From an uncultured Steroidobacteraceae bacterium (GTDB taxonomy: Bacteria > Pseudomonadota > Gammaproteobacteria > Steroidobacterales > Steroidobacteraceae), in contig CATPBM010000335.1 in assembly GCA_955652625.1 (NCBI GenBank), positions 1-5,273 on the forward strand: a stretch of 5,273 nt of DNA, in the 5' to 3' direction. Positions within the stretch are counted from its first letter, which is position 1, and each line of letters opens with the position of its first letter. The position numbers were made by a program, and so were the translations under genes. Of the stretch, positions 4,249-5,273 are shown in pieces. The notes below the pieces were generated by a model. It had not been told where the DNA came from. It worked only from the letters and a program-made list of their open reading frames with translations, and did not search any database.

Positions 4249-5273
4249 GTGCGCGCCTCCTGTGCGTTCGCCACCTCTTGGGCGGCTGCGACTCGCATCC
4301 GGCCTTCGATCCACAACGGCACGAATAGCGGCAGGTCGTAAAGGCGCTGGGCGAGCGCCCCGAGGTGACGGCATCCATTGCCCAGCAGCCGGAGAATCAA
4401 GGCCAATACTTGCAGGACAGCGATACCCGTCAGGCCGACGACCGTTCGTAATGAATGCACGAAGGTCTCGAGCGGAATCGCAACGAACACCAGCGCGAAG
4501 GGCAGGACAAATCCCATGCCCATCTGAGCCGCAGTGGTAATCCAAAGGTGAGCGTTTACTAAGGAATCAGAGTTGTCGCCGCGCAGCAACGCGCTGGTAG
4601 CTAACTCGTCCGACAGAAGCACCTCACGCATGTAGGCGAGCCCCGCTTCTATAGTCGCCATCAGGAGCAGAATCGCGAAGGTGGTGATCATCATTCGCAC
4701 GCGCATCTTGTCGGTCAACGCGCCGATTACGGGAAACAAGCGGGTAATGCGCAGAGACTCCATGAGAAAGAGGCCCATGGAAATCTCAACCATGATGATG
4801 ACCAGCGCCGCGATGTCGGCCGTACGGTATGCGCCGATGAAGTTTGTTCCGCCGACCATCTCTGCCATGGGGCGCGCAATCAAAGTGAAGTTGACGGCGG
4901 TGCCCGCGGTGGCCACTGCCAGCACCAGAGCGGAGACAAAGATGTGCACGATCGAGGAGGACGACAGGATGGACACGGCTCGATCCTCGCCCCGCACGAT
5001 TGCTTCGTATTGCTCCATGTGACGATCGATGGCAAGCGAGCGAGTGATGACGCTCTCAACGGCCTTGCTTACACGACCAAGTGTCTCTTGGATCAAACGC
5101 CAGTCAGGCATCATCCGGCGCAGCAAGGTATGTCGCTGAGAGCTCGCCTTTCGATAGTCATCCATCGCCGCCACATGGGCCTTAACCATGGACTTGTGAA
5201 TGTCCGCGAGGATCTCTGCGCCGGCGTTGCGGGCATCGAGATCGGCGACGACCTTCACTGCTTTGGCCCAGCC
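4245..5273 (-). CDS. Polytopic membrane protein of unknown function, 5' end outside the window
   Basis: I do not recognise the family. A GTG at 5258 would give 337 residues, but the frame stays open to the window edge with no Shine-Dalgarno there, so the true start probably lies beyond it. Counting from that GTG, residues 1-95 are soluble and mostly helical, possibly coiled-coil, with many charged residues. Hydrophobic helices follow at about 104-128, 147-167, 189-210 and 240-262. A further hydrophobic stretch at about 272-293 makes four or five membrane spans. The loop at about 211-238 is polar. The C-terminus is short, with an Arg/Ala-rich amphipathic end (GRMRVAAAQEVANAQEART). It overlaps the VWA lipoprotein gene by 4 bases and is surely co-transcribed with it. 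The long helical N-terminus plus several spans could suit a scaffold or signalling membrane protein, but that is a guess. Confidence 0.75.
   Translation of the reverse strand, partial: GWAKAVKVVADLDARNAGAEILADIHKSMVKAHVAAMDDYRKASSQRHTLLRRMMPDWRLIQETLGRVSKAVESVITRSLAIDRHMEQYEAIVRGEDRAVSILSSSSIVHIFVSALVLAVATAGTAVNFTLIARPMAEMVGGTNFIGAYRTADIAALVIIMVEISMGLFLMESLRITRLFPVIGALTDKMRVRMMITTFAILLLMATIEAGLAYMREVLLSDELATSALLRGDNSDSLVNAHLWITTAAQMGMGFVLPFALVFVAIPLETFVHSLRTVVGLTGIAVLQVLALILRLLGNGCRHLGALAQRLYDLPLFVPLWIEGRMRVAAAQEVANAQEART

Noticed and set aside
4249..4545. N-terminal extension of the VWA lipoprotein frame to 311 residues
   Set aside because: The extra 99 residues overlap the membrane protein gene in another frame and are Arg/Pro-rich shadow sequence. 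The internal ATG at 4248 has a strong AGGAGG, begins a good lipoprotein signal peptide and makes an ATGA overlap.

Overview
The window looks like a mosaic stretch of a Gram-negative bacterial chromosome. The Gram-negative call rests on an MCE/MlaD-type envelope lipid-transport protein, a predicted lipoprotein and a SleB-type wall hydrolase with an N-terminal membrane anchor. The MlaD-like protein resembles a type I associate with Acidobacteria and some Proteobacteria. The phylum cannot be fixed from this sequence alone. By eye the first ~1 kb is less GC-rich (roughly the low 50s %) than the rest (around or above 60 %), so the left part may have a separate history.

Layout. The left half is plus-strand. 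At the edge lies a short stretch that reads in frame 1 like the N-terminal part of an MlaE permease and runs straight into the membrane segment of an MlaD-family protein with a degenerate OmpA-like tail (20-997). A short-chain dehydrogenase/reductase follows (1045-1791, GTG start with a good Shine-Dalgarno). Then come a 194-base gap, a small heat-shock protein (1986-2435) and a 61-residue DUF2934-type protein (2533-2718). The right half is minus-strand and converges on the left half at about 2719-2839. In transcription order it holds a polytopic membrane protein open at the right edge (5273-4245), a VWA-domain lipoprotein overlapping it by 4 bases (4248-3610), and a membrane-anchored SleB-type cell wall hydrolase (3463-2840).

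How the genes may work together. The Hsp20 and DUF2934 genes look like a small stress cassette. The leader of the Hsp20 gene can fold so that its Shine-Dalgarno is masked, with competing upstream pairings, as expected of an RNA thermometer. The membrane protein and VWA lipoprotein look translationally coupled and probably form one envelope complex of unknown function. The hydrolase has its own upstream region carrying a regular array of four alternating TGCAA/TTGCA half-sites, so it is probably controlled by a dedicated DNA-binding regulator. No tRNA, rRNA, CRISPR array or recognisable insertion sequence was seen.
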